A DNA stretch of 64,000 nucleotides from Caenorhabditis remanei (taxonomy: Eukaryota > Nematoda > Chromadorea > Rhabditida > Rhabditidae). Shown here piece after piece: positions 22,586 through 32,431 of the stretch. The position numbers and the translations under genes were made by a program. The notes under the pieces are model-generated. The model was not told the origin of the DNA. It saw only the letters and a list, made by a program, of their open reading frames with translations, and did not search any database. The stretch is from the NCBI RefSeq assembly GCF_010183535.1, contig NC_071330.1, positions 15,357,717-15,421,716 of the forward strand. The letters run 5' to 3'. Numbering within the stretch: position 1 is the first letter of the stretch; each line of letters starts with the position of its first letter.

Positions 22586-23025
22586 TTATTTTATTTCGAA
22601 GTGAAAAAATTCCAAGGTATCCGGATCATTTGCCTCTCCAATATTTCGGTCCGTAGTCCACTGAAAAAAACATTGATTATCATTAATTCTACAAACTCTT
22701 CCAAACCTACCCAATAATTCTTCGCCAATATAAAATATTTGTTGGTTGAATTGGACGGCGTAAAGATTCTGGTGCTCCTACCTCTGAAATAGGTATGGAT
22801 TATTTACTTCAGAATCCAAAAACATTTTTTTAAATGAATCATACCCACCTTGATTACATGAAAAAATGTATTGACTCCGCTAAAGTCCATATGGAAGTCG
22901 TCGGTAAATGCTTCCGCCATTGTGGCTATGAAGTAATTTTGTGTTGGCGACCTTTGAGATTCACGCAACTGTTTTTGGCCATCACCCCAAATTTTCATCC
23001 ACAATTGATGTTTGCCGAACGAATC
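22586..23025 (-). CDS. Gene fragment, GKHQLWMKIWGDG family (copy 1)
   Basis: Three minus exon-like blocks: 22849-23025 (59 codons, starting DSFGKHQLWMKIWGDG and including FIATMAEAFTDDFHMDFSG), 22711-22783 (RIFTPSNSTNKYFILAKNYW) and 22586-22660 (TTDRNIGEANDPDTLEFF then TAA). The last two join in phase 0; the first does not join the second in its best frame, so either an unusual acceptor is used or the copy is broken. A second copy of the first block is at 26801. No family recognised. Confidence 0.45.
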
Positions 23026-23319
23026 CTACCGGCGACATGATTTCACGGAGACTGGAAAATATTTCGATTTCAAGTTTCTTAGCTTTGATTCGTGATTTAC
23101 AAAGAATGGGCACAAATGGAAAATTAAAAAATAATCACCTTTCGTTCGGAGTAAAATCCATTGACAAAATGTTGAGAACAACTCCCTTTCTTTTTTCTTT
23201 GTCATCGTACTACTCCAGAAATTTTTTAAAGTAATTTCTTTAGAGTACCTGTAACTTGGAAAAAATTAATTACGTTCATTGACGGCCCAATTTATGACAA
23301 GTCTGCTGTAGACACTACT

Positions 23320-23740
23320 TTTGTGCGTTTTTGCCGCCTTTTTCTCAGCCAAAATCCATATTTTACGACTGTCTGGCGCACCTTGGACGCGTTTTACTTT
23401 GCGCCACAGTCGCCCCAGACTCGTAATCGCAATTCAGCTTTTTTTCCATTTTTTGTGATCAAAATCAAAAAAATTTGTGAATTTTTATTACGGACAGTAC
23501 TTTTGTGCGTTTTCGCGGGTTTTTTCCAGCCAAAATCCACATTTTACGACTGTCTGGCGCACCTTGGACGCGTTTTCAAAAATATAGTGCATTTGGCCAA
23601 TTTTAGACTGTTTTCAACTAGTTTTTTTGAGGGGAAATTAAGATTTTGTGGGTTTTCAACCGCAAACACATTTTCGACCCGTTTTACCCGATGATTTCCA
23701 CCGAAAACAGCAAAAAAAATAATTTGTCTTTCACCAAAAA
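23320..23740. repeat. GCGCACC core repeat field, block H
   Basis: Two plus-orientation cores (23370, 23555) with family spacers (GCCGCCTTTTTCTCAGCC, GACCCGTTTTACCCGATG). Confidence 0.75.
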
Positions 23741-23845
23741 AATGTAAAATCACAATTTTTGGCTAAAAATCTCAAAAACTCCAAATTTCTATGTAATTTA
23801 ACATGTGAAACCCGAAAAAAGCAAGCAAAAAAAGATTCAAAAAGT

Positions 23846-23920
23846 TTTGACCACTATGTGGGATTGAACCCCCGACCTGTTGAACGATAGGGATTCTACC
23901 TTAACCACTCGGCCAGAACC
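23846..23920 (-). repeat. tRNA-like repeat, copy 3
   Basis: Minus strand A box TGGCCGAGTGG and B box GGTTCAATCCC; one extra base in the T arm (GGGATTGAACCC plus strand). Same flanks as copies 1 and 2, including AACCCGAAAAAAGCAAGC and GATTTTTGGGGTAAAAAGAC. Confidence 0.6.
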
Positions 23921-24022
23921 AAAAAGTTTAAAAAATCCCGATTTTTGGGGTAAAAAGACTCGGAAAACACAAATTTTGGGGTTGTTTTATATGTGGGAGC
24001 CGGAAAAAAGCAAGCAACTTAC

Positions 24023-24175
24023 TGTTCATCCCAACCAATTCGATGCGTTTTCGTCGGACCGTCCTTGCTGTCCACTTCATAAGAATATCCTGGGTTTTTC
24101 AACTCTCCGCCCCTTCATATTGTCCAAACATGTATCCCTCAGGAAGGAAACTCCTTTTCCTGCGTTTTTGAGTGA
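24023..24175 (-). pseudogene. PR/SET-like exon fragment with frameshift
   Basis: Minus strand reads LPEGYMFGQYEGAE, then after a one-base shift NPGYSYEVDSKDG and THRIGWDEQ before a GTAAGTT donor (24015-24022). The order PEG-x-FG-x-YEG, GYSYEVD-KDG, then I-G-x-DE resembles PR/SET domains of PRDM-type zinc-finger proteins (inference from motif shape). The shift and lack of neighbouring exons mark it as a fragment. Confidence 0.35.
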
Positions 24176-24189
24176 CGATTTTGCAAGCT

Positions 24190-24690
24190 CAAAAAAATAA
24201 TTTTTTTTTAATTCTTACTTCTAAAACTGGTTAAAACTGGTCAAAAATTGGTCAGATGCACCATATTTTTGAAAACGCGTCTAAGGTGCGCCAGACAAAG
24301 TGTCTATTGTCGTTTTTAGTAGAAATCATTGGGTTTAACGGGTCAAAACTGCGTAAGATATAAAAAATCTCAATTTTCACTTTAAAAACCAGTTGAAAAC
24401 AGTCTAAAATTGATCAGATGCACCATATTTTTAAAAACGCGTCCAAGGTGCGCCAGCCACAGTATCTATTGCCTTTTTTAGGGGAAATCATTAGGTAAAA
24501 CGGGTCAAAAATGTGTATAGAGTTGAAAATTACAAAAATCTCAATTTTCACTTTAAAAACCAGCTGAAAACAGTCTAAAATTGATCAAATGCACCATATT
24601 TTTGTAAAAGCGTCGAAGGTGCGCCAGCCAGTAGTGAAATGTGGATTTTGGCTGAATGGAGTGAAGAAGTGTAATGTCTTTAGTTGAAAA
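24190..24690. repeat. GCGCACC core repeat field, block I
   Basis: Three minus-orientation cores (24260, 24420, 24590). From 24690 to 24840 only AT-rich sequence. Confidence 0.75.
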
Positions 24691-24840
24691 ATGGCGATAA
24701 TCACCAGATTGTTTAGTTTTTGCTAATAGTTAGGCGGTTTTTATTCAGATTTCATTCGAAAAACTTATACAGAACCGAAAATCATGGAAAAATACCAAAA
24801 ATATGACAATTTTAGACCAAAAACTGTACATTTCATACAT

Positions 24841-25080
24841 TTCTCGAAAGTTACTCACCGTCACATGGTGTACAACAGAAGAATCAATCAAAAATGAATA
24901 AAAGTATATTAGAATTCAATAAAAATCAGAGAAATACAGACGCCTATTCCGTTAAGACATCTCGAAGACTGATTTGGTTGGGAGAAAAGAGAATCGACGG
25001 GGTGTCGAGAGGGGGCGGGGCCTAACTGACCTTTCTCTGATTCTCTAACACTCTCTCCATATCCCTTACTATCTCACTTT
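24841..25080 (-). promoter_or_regulatory. Promoter/first-exon module, second type (copy 1)
   Basis: Minus strand: GAGAATCAGAGAAAGG, GGCCCCGCCCCCTCTCG, GATGTCTTAACGGAATAGG, then CACCATGTGACG followed by GTGAGTAAC. Related modules at 28825-29298 (inverted pair) and 41520-41760. The order GC box, start ATG, donor looks like a duplicated gene 5' end. Confidence 0.4.
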
Positions 25081-25121
25081 GTTTATATTCATCCAGTTGT
25101 TCTCAGCTACTCACAGGATTA

Positions 25122-25125
<4 letters not shown>

Positions 25126-25172
<47 letters not shown>
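25126..25172. repeat. (CT)n microsatellite
   Basis: About 23 uninterrupted CT dinucleotides. Confidence 0.95.
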
Positions 25173-25175
<3 letters not shown>

Positions 25176-25377
25176 CTCAGAGCGAGATATCATGGAGATC
25201 AAGGAGTGCCCAGACATCATAACCATAGACATCCCTCTTCTCTATGCCATAAAACACCACAAGGTACATAGCCATCTTGTTAGCACACTCCACCCATAGA
25301 TAGATTTTCGAAATGTTTCGAAATATCATTATCATAAAACCTACTGTATCTACGCTCCATTCGTGGCAAAACACATA

Positions 25378-25550
25378 AAACTTATATATTTAGAATTAGC
25401 GCGTTAAGACGGTTCAGAAAAGTATAATCATGCCTATATTCTGAAAATTTCGGTTTTGGCCTATTTTGGGACCCATTTTTCTCAAATTTTCAGAATATAG
25501 GCATACTTTTCTAAACCGTCTTGATGCGCTAATTCTAAATATATAAGTTT
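25378..25550. mobile_element. 173 bp hairpin repeat, AGACGCTTCGAATGAG family (diverged)
   Basis: Arms of about 70 bp pair: TTAGAATTAGCGCGTTAAGA and CATGCCTATATTCTGAAAA against their complements. Shares the motif order AGAC-SGYTT-AGTATAATC with repeats at 31507, 31950, 38420 and 60175. Confidence 0.7.
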
Positions 25551-25732
25551 CATGGGTTTTGACACAAATTTGAGTGGGATACTGTAGTATTAGAGATTTT
25601 GTGAGTTTTCGAAATGTTTCGAAAGTCTGTAACTTCTTGAGTTTCTAACCGATTTTTTTGGTTTTTAGCTTAAAATAATTGTATTTATAAATTATTTATT
25701 GAAAAAATAAAAATTCATTCACAATTACATCT

Positions 25733-26009
25733 TCATCCGGACACACACCAAGTGGAACCATTTATTGCATTGTCACATTGGACCTGAAATTAATAAAGTT
25801 AGTAACATATCCCAATTTATGTAATTTCAAAAATTATATATTCCTTACCCAAATCACATTTTCGGGCAGGATTTCGTGCAGGATGCAGTTTAGATTTCTG
25901 GCTGAAAGTTCAAAAAATTAATTAATATAATTAAGGAGGTAATTAAACTCACATCGATTCTCTCTAGCTCTGCTTGGTACATCGACGTCGCGTCGTGGGA
26001 ACACCAGAC
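25733..26009 (-). CDS. 3' end of an unidentified minus-strand gene
   Basis: Three exons with good splice sites and consistent phase: 25953-26009 (FPRRDVDVPSRAREN), 25849-25901 (RNLNCILHEILPENVIW) and 25733-25783 (VQCDNAINGSTWCVSG then TGA). An AATAAA signal follows on minus near 25690-25700. No start codon or further upstream exons identified; no domain recognised. An alternative frame in the first block is open but stops in the next exon. Confidence 0.4.
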
Positions 26010-26189
26010 CTGTAAAATATGAGGTGAATAATTGTTTTCCTATTTTTTGTGGTCAAAAACAAAAAAAGTTTCTGAAGTTTTGGAAAAAAAGCGTTTTCCC
26101 CGTCTTTTGGCGGACAAAATTGAATAAAATTACAGCAAAAACAAAAAATTTCTGCTTTTTTACCTAAAGTCAATACTTTTGTGCGTTTT

Positions 26190-26720
26190 GCCGCTTTTTT
26201 TCACTCAAAAATCACATTTTACGACTGACTGGCGCACCTTGGACGCGTTTGCAAAGATATGGTGCATCTGACCAATTTTTGACCCGTTTTTGATGTGGAA
26301 TTTGAGATTTTGTGGATTTTTACCCTTGGCACGTTTTTGACCTGTTTTACCTAATGATTTCCGCAAAAAATTACTAAATTTAGTATGCTTGGCGCACCTT
26401 GGACGCGTTTTTAAGAAAATGGTGCATTTGACCAGTTTCACCTAGTTTTTGTGGTGGAAACCGGCATTTTGTTATATGTATAAAGAAAAATGAATAAAAT
26501 ATTTTAATATTCACTTCGAAAACTGGTCAAAAATTGGTCAGATACACCTTATTCTTGAAAACGCGTCTAAGGTGCGCCAGTCAAAGTATATATTGTTGTT
26601 TTTAGAGGAAATCATCAGATTAAACGGGTCAAAAATGTGTTTGAAGGTTGAAAATTTAAAAAATCGCAATATTACTTCACCTTATTTTTGAAAACGCGTC
26701 TAAGGTGCGCCAGATAATAG
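26190..26720. repeat. GCGCACC core repeat field, block J
   Basis: Four cores (26230 plus, 26395 plus, 26540 minus, 26690 minus). The last one abuts the duplicated exon at 26801. Confidence 0.75.
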
Positions 26721-26800
26721 ACCATGTATTTTCTATTTTCTCTCCATGCTGCAGTCGGAGTACATTTCATAAAGCTTTTTTTAAAATGAATCATACCCAC

Positions 26801-26968
26801 CTTGATTACATGAAAAAATGTATTGACTCCGCTAAAGTCTATATGGAAGTCGGTAAATGCTCCTGTGGCTATGAAGTAATTTTGTGTTGGCGACATTTGA
26901 GATTCACGCAACTGTTTTTGGCCATCACCCCAAATTTTCATCCACAATTGATGTTTGCCGAACGAATC
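26801..26968 (-). pseudogene. GKHQLWMKIWGDG exon, copy 2 (isolated)
   Basis: Same exon as 22849-23025 with in-frame losses: FIATGAFTDFHIDFSG against FIATMAEAFTDDFHMDFSG. It keeps the GTGGGTATG donor and the flanking TTTTAAATGAATC words, but the downstream exons of copy 1 are absent and a GCGCACC repeat replaces them. Likely a dead partial duplicate. Confidence 0.55.
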
Positions 26969-27009
26969 CTGGCGGCGACATGATTTCACGGAGGCTGGAA
27001 AATATTTTG

Positions 27010-28620
27010 ATTTTGTGCGTTTTTGCCGCCTTTTTCTCAGCCAAAATCCATTAGCTGGCGCACCTTGGACGCGTTTTCAAAAATATTGTGCATTTGGCCA
27101 ATTTCAGACTGTTTTCAACTAGTTTTTGAGGGGAAATTAAGATTTTGTGGATTTTCAACCGCAAACACATTTTCGACCCGTTTTTTTTGATTTCCACCGA
27201 AAATAGCAAAAAAATAATTTGTCTGGCGCACCTTAGACGCGCTTTTTAGGAAAATGGTGCATCTGATCAATTTTAGACTGTTTTTGAAGTAGAAATTGAG
27301 GTTTTTTATATCTAAAATAGAAATATCTTGGAAATCAAAAATTTCCAGAAGTCACACGCACCATATTTTTGAAATTGCGTCCAAAGATGCGCCAGCCAAG
27401 TACATATTGTCGTTTTTTGAAAATTTCCGGATTTTTTCCCATTTTTTTGGTCAAAATGAAAAAATTTACCGCAAAAACTTAAAAAGTTTAATGTTTCACC
27501 TAGGGACAGTAGTTTTGTGCGTTTTTCCGTTTTTTTAAACCCAAAAATCCACATTTTACTACTGTCTGGCGCACCTTCGACGCGTTTTCAAAAATATGGT
27601 GCATCTGACCAGTTTCAGGCTGTTTTAAACAATTTTTTGGAGTAAAAATTGAGATTTTTCAAATTTTCATTTCTAAAACACATTTTTCCCCTTTGATTTT
27701 CACCAAAAACAACGATATACACTTTGTATGGCGCACCTTGGACGCGTTTTCAAAAATATAGTGCATCTGACTAATTTTAACTAGTTTTTGAAGTAGAAAT
27801 TGAGGTTTTTAATATCTAAAATAGGAATTTCTTGGAAATCGAAAATTTCCAGAAGTCAGATGCACCAATCGCGTCAAAGATGCGCCAGCCAAAGTATATA
27901 TTGTCCTTTTTTGAAAATTTCCGGATTTTTTCCCATTTTTTTGTCAAAATGAAAAAATTTACCGCAAAAACATAAAAAGTTTAATGTTTTACCTAGGGAC
28001 AGTACTTTTGTGCGTTTTTTCCGTTTTTTTTACCCAAAAATCCAGATTTCATAACTGTTTGGCGCACCTTTGGACGCGTTTTCAAAAATATGGTGCATCT
28101 GACCAGTTTCAGGCTGTTTTAAACTACTTTTTGGAGTAAAAATTGAGATTTTTTAAATTTTCAACTCTTAGCACATTTTTGACCCATTTTACCCGATGAT
28201 TTCCACCAAAACGACAATAAATACTTTGTCTGGCGCACCATGGACGTGCTTTTTAAGAAAATGGTGCATCTGATCGATTTCAGACTGTTTTTGAAGTAGA
28301 AATTGAGCTTTTTTACAATTAAAATAAAAATGTCTTGGAAATCGAAAATTTCCGGAGGTCACATGCACCATATTTTTGAAATCGCGTCAAAGATGCGCCA
28401 GCCAAGTATATATTGTCGTTTTTGAATGGAAATCATTGAGTAAAATGTGACAAAAGCGTGCTTAGGGTTGAAAATTACAAAAATCTTAATTTTCACTTTA
28501 AAACTAATTGAAAACAGTCTTAAATTGGTCAGATGCATCATATTTTTGAAACGCGTCCAAGGTGCGCCAGACAGTCGTAAAATGCGGGTTTGGGCTGAAA
28601 AAGGTGCAAAAAAGTACGAT
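27010..28620. repeat. GCGCACC core repeat field, block K
   Basis: Ten or so cores, with two nearly identical 550 bp higher-order copies (about 27290-27690 and 27790-28180) sharing ATAGAAATATCTTGG-type and CCGCAAAAACTTAAAAAG-type words. Shows local tandem amplification. No gene. Confidence 0.8.
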
Positions 28621-28824
28621 GTTTACGTAAAAAACCCAGTAAAAATTGCATTTTTGAAGGAAAATCTGGTTTGCGAGCGCTTTTTTGGAGGAAAAACGCT
28701 AAAAATCGCGATTTTCCACTATAGACCATCTAAAAATCGATATCTTGCCTTTGCTGAGAAGTAATACTCCAAAAATTTAGAGAAACTCTTAAAATCTCGA
28801 TTTCAATCGATTTAAATTGAATTT

Positions 28825-29298
28825 TTCAAAAGTTACTCACCTTCACATGGTTCACACCAGGAAAACTAGATAAATAATAGAAAAAAATGGATTAGAATTT
28901 CAAAAAAAATCAGAAATAAAAGACGAGACACCTATTCCGTTAAGGTATCCATGAGACTTATGAAATGGTTAGGGGTTGAAAGAATTGGGGGACTCTCTCT
29001 CTGTTTCTCTAGCACCCTCTCGTTTACACAAACTATTTCAGTGGTCGAAAAACGAATGCATGTCTTGGTGAGAAGGGGACAGTCTCGATGTCTATTTTTT
29101 TATATTTCGAGAGAGTGTGCGAGATGGAGAGGGTGTTAGACAGTCGGAGAGGTCCCCCTGACCAAGTCATAATGACACCTTAACGGAATAGGTGTCTCGT
29201 CTATAATAATCTGATTTTTATTAAATTCTAATCTATTTTTCTATTATTTACCTTGTATTTCTGTTGTGGACCATGTTCCGGTGAGTGACTTTCAAAAA
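28825..29298. repeat. Inverted pair of promoter/first-exon modules
   Basis: Two head-to-head copies of the second-type module: outer ends TTTTTCAAAAGTTACTCACC and GGTGAGTGACTTTC, inner arms sharing CACCTATTCCGTTAAGG and ATTAGAATTT-AAAAA-ATCAG. Each half ends in ATG plus a GTGAGT donor pointing outwards. Could be a bidirectional promoter or a foldback element made from a promoter. Confidence 0.5.
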
Positions 29299-29394
29299 AA
29301 AGAAATTTCAATTTTTTTAATGATTTTAGTTTCTATGTATACCAAGTTTCTACACCCCCAAACTCTAGATTTTGAAGTATTTGCAATTTAGAGG

Positions 29395-29760
29395 GTTAGC
29401 GCTCTCAATTTTTACTCCAAAAAGTAGTTTAAAACAGTCTGAAACTAGTCAGATGCACCATATTTTTGAAAACGCGTAGAAGGTGCGCCAGGCATAGTGT
29501 ATATCGTCGTTTTTTGTGGAAATCATTGGGTAAAATGGGTCAGAAATGCGTAAGATATAAAATTTCTCAATTTTTACTCCAAAAAGTAGTTTAAAACAGC
29601 CTGAAACTGGTCAAATGCACCATTTTTCAAAAAACGCGTCGAAGGTGCGCCAGACAGTTATGAAATGTGGATTTTGGAGGAAAAATCTGCAAAAACGCAT
29701 AAAATATCAATAAAAATTCCCAAATTTTTGGTTTTGACCACAAAAAATGGAAAAAAGCTT
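29395..29760. repeat. GCGCACC core repeat field, block L
   Basis: Two minus-orientation cores (29455, 29620) just before the broken plus-strand gene. Confidence 0.75.
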
Positions 29761-30213
29761 GAGTTAAGAGTCTGGGGCGGCTGTGAGGCAAAGTTTCTGG
29801 TGGAATCAAAATATAATTTTTGTTATTTTCAGGATACGGTAGCATTCTGCTCCCTTCTGGCCAACTTTAGATGGTTCAAGACATCAAGACGATTGAATCA
29901 AGCAAGTGGAATTGGACAATCTGATGGCTGATCCCCACATGAGATCATTTCTCGCTCTGCAGACGGTCATTGTAAGTTTCCTCCATCATTTTGAAAGAGG
30001 GATTAAATTTTCAGACCTCCTTCCCGCAAATATGGGCTTGAATATCACAAATTCGAGTACCTCAAGGATGGTGTTCGTTTCAGCAGCGGTTGCCACATTC
30101 CCAGTGAGTGAAGCCATGTAAATGAAGGTGAGTTCTTAGTTTTTTACCTATGACGTCAGCTTTTGAATAAGGGTACAAGAGTTGCGCGGAATTCCGACTT
30201 CCGACCCCCCGGG

Positions 30214-30510
30214 ACGGCTCGTAACTCGCGTCAAAATGAATATTATAAACTCAAAAATATACCAAAATGTAGATCTCGACGAGTTCTATGCCCGTGACCC
30301 ACTACGTGCCGGATGGCTATTCGTTAATGTGCCGCGGACCGGGAAAAAGTGCCAAAAAACGCGAAAATGCCCAAAAAAGCCATTCTAGCACCGGCCGGCG
30401 GCACATTATCGAATAGTCATCCGGCCCGTAGTAGGTCACGGACATAGAACTCGCCGAGATCTACATTTTGGTATATTTTTGAGCTGATAATATTGAGTTT
30501 GACGCGAGTT
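30214..30510. mobile_element. GC-rich foldback repeat, copy 1 (intact)
   Basis: Arms of about 120 bp: GTAGATCTCGACGAGTTC and GTGCCGGATGGCTATTCG against their complements (GAACTCGCCGAGATCTAC; CGAATAGTCATCCGGCCC). Centre AAAGTGCCAAAAAACGCG. It keeps GGTATATTTTTGAGCTG, the empty site for the MITE inserted in copy 2 (37272-37914). Flanked by TTCCGACTTCCG words. Confidence 0.8.
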
Positions 30511-30555
30511 CGCGGCGGCCCGTGTTGGCCCGGTTTGCAAGTATGATTTTTACTT

Positions 30556-30790
30556 CCGACTTCCGTCATGACATAACTGTGGAATTTCCGATATGTTTCA
30601 GAAATACTTGGAAAACTGGTCTAAAAGGACAGAAAATGGGCTTCTCTTCAGACAAAAACTAATTTTTCTATGATTTTCGCAAATTTTATGATCTTTTCTC
30701 TTGGAGTTTTTGAATATTTGCGAAAAAAATCTAATTCCGACTTCCGAGTTCCGGATAAGAATTTTCACTTCCATGTGCAACTCTGGTCTA
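30556..30790. repeat. TTCCGACTTCCG element fragment
   Basis: Runs CTTCCGACTTCCGTCATGAC, then AATTTCCGATA...GACAGAAAATGGGCTTCT...TTTGAATATTTGCG and ATTCCGACTTCCGAG, colinear with 13925-14130 (inverted) and 58660-58870. One dispersed repeat whose ends are TTCCGACTTCCG tracts. Confidence 0.65.
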
Positions 30791-31506
30791 TGCTCCTCAG
30801 CCTTTGCAGCCTATGCGCCTTTAAAGTAGTCAAAATCCACTTGAGACCCGAAATTTTCAAATTTTTGCATTCGAATTAAAGTGCTGAATTTAAAATCTAT
30901 GTTACATGAGTCTTACCACAAAATTCAGCGGGTTACAGTAGTTTTTGTAAATTAGAAAATTTCGAAAAGTTTCGAAAATCTGTAAATTTTCTAGTTTTCT
31001 GTCGATTTATTCTATTTTTAAGCGTGGAATGCAAAGAATCGATTAAATTTTTCTAGAAAAAAAGGATTTTGCACCGAAAATAATGATTTTAGGCGTCTTT
31101 TTTTTTGGGAAAATCTCAACAGAGTAAATATTTTCAGAAGCTTCGAGACGGACTATACGTCATCGAGCAAGTCACCTCGGAGAGCTGGGAGAACTGTCTT
31201 GGAATCAAGACGGCCATGAAGACTGTTGAAGTTCGGGGGACCAGGAAGAGGAGAAGTCGTCTTGAATCATCAACGGGTTGTCACACATTTAAAAAAACTT
31301 TTCCTAATTTATTTCATTTTATCTGCACCAATCCCATATTTTAATACAAACTTTCGTAATATAGTATCACTATTTCTATGTACCCACATCATTCCGATTG
31401 TTTTCATAAAACGTTAAACTTATAACCTCTGTATCAAAGTATGCTAAACTATAATTGACTGAAATTGCTTAACTTTGCCTGCAATGGGCTTCGAAACTGA
31501 CATTTT

Positions 31507-31660
31507 CAGATTCAACACGCCGAGACGCTTCGAATGAGTATAATCATGCCACATTTCCAACGATTTTTCAATTTTTGACCTTCAAATTCCACTCGAGACC
31601 CAAAAAAATGTAAAGTTTAGCAAAGATAGGCGTATTTATACTTATTGAAAGCGTCTAGAC
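31507..31660. mobile_element. AGACGCTTCGAATGAG hairpin repeat, copy
   Basis: Left arm GAGACGCTTCGAATGAGTAT and right arm ATACTTATTGAAAGCGTCT are inverted; the middle holds ACCCAAAAAAATGTAAAG. Part of a five-member family. Confidence 0.65.
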
Positions 31661-31944
31661 GAGATGATCAGGAATATGACACTGAAAATCCGAAAAAAAT
31701 TACATTTCGAGCTTAAAATAGCGTTTTTTTAGTCCTAAATCCATGAAATCGTAAATTTATTTCCAAGTTATACTTATTTTTCTCTCAAAATTCAGTCGAT
31801 TCTTCGCATTCCAAGCTACAAACCATAAGAATTGACTAAAAACTAAAAAAGTTACAGATTTTCGAAACTTTTCGAAAATTTACAATTTGCAAAAACTACC
31901 GTAACCCGCCGAGTCTTGTGATGAGACCCATGTAATTAATATTT

Positions 31945-32130
31945 CTGAATTCATCATTTCAAGACGCTTCATATGAGTATACTCTCGACCTGTTTTGAAG
32001 AAAACCGAAATTTTCGGGTCTCGAGTGGAATTTGGCTACTTTAAAGGCGCAAAGACCTCGAAATTTTCAAATTTGAGCAAACCATGGCACGATTGCACTC
32101 ATTCGAAGCGTCTCGACAAACTGAATCTGG
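31945..32130. mobile_element. AGACGCTTCGAATGAG hairpin repeat, copy
   Basis: Left arm CAAGACGCTTCATATGAGTA, right arm CTCATTCGAAGCGTCTCGAC; middle has GGTCTCGAGTGGAATTTGGC, shared with 38460-38500 and 60255-60280. Confidence 0.65.
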
Positions 32131-32431
32131 AAATAGTGATGAAAATCTGAAAATCGAAAAATTCGACTAGAATAGTTACTGAAAATCTTTGAAATTCATC
32201 GATTTTTGATATGCTTGTTCATCACATTCACTTGACTAACACTACTGCCGCTCTGACTAGTGAGTGCAGGCGCTGTTGAAAAGACAGAGGAGGGTAATTA
32301 GGGTGTGATGACCTCCAATTATTGATTTGGACTATGGGAATCTGAGAATACAGTGTGCAAATACTCCGTTCGCTCATTTATTCTCATTCACTCTCTCTCT
32401 TCTCCTTGCATTTTCATTTTCTCTATCAAAA

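Larger units (their letters stand above)
29833..31290 (+). pseudogene. Broken plus-strand gene split by a foldback repeat
   Basis: Exon-like blocks: 29833-29968 (TVAFCSLLANFRWFKTSRR, then one frame away LDNLMADPHMRSFLALQTVI before GTAAGT), 30014-30110 (KYGLEYHKFEYLKDGVRFSS then CHIPSE-stop) and 31138-31290 (LRDGLYVIEQVTSESWENC, then shifted GGPGRGEVVLNHQRVVTH). Each needs a frameshift to read through. The 30214-30510 repeat lies between blocks. No family recognised. Confidence 0.4.
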
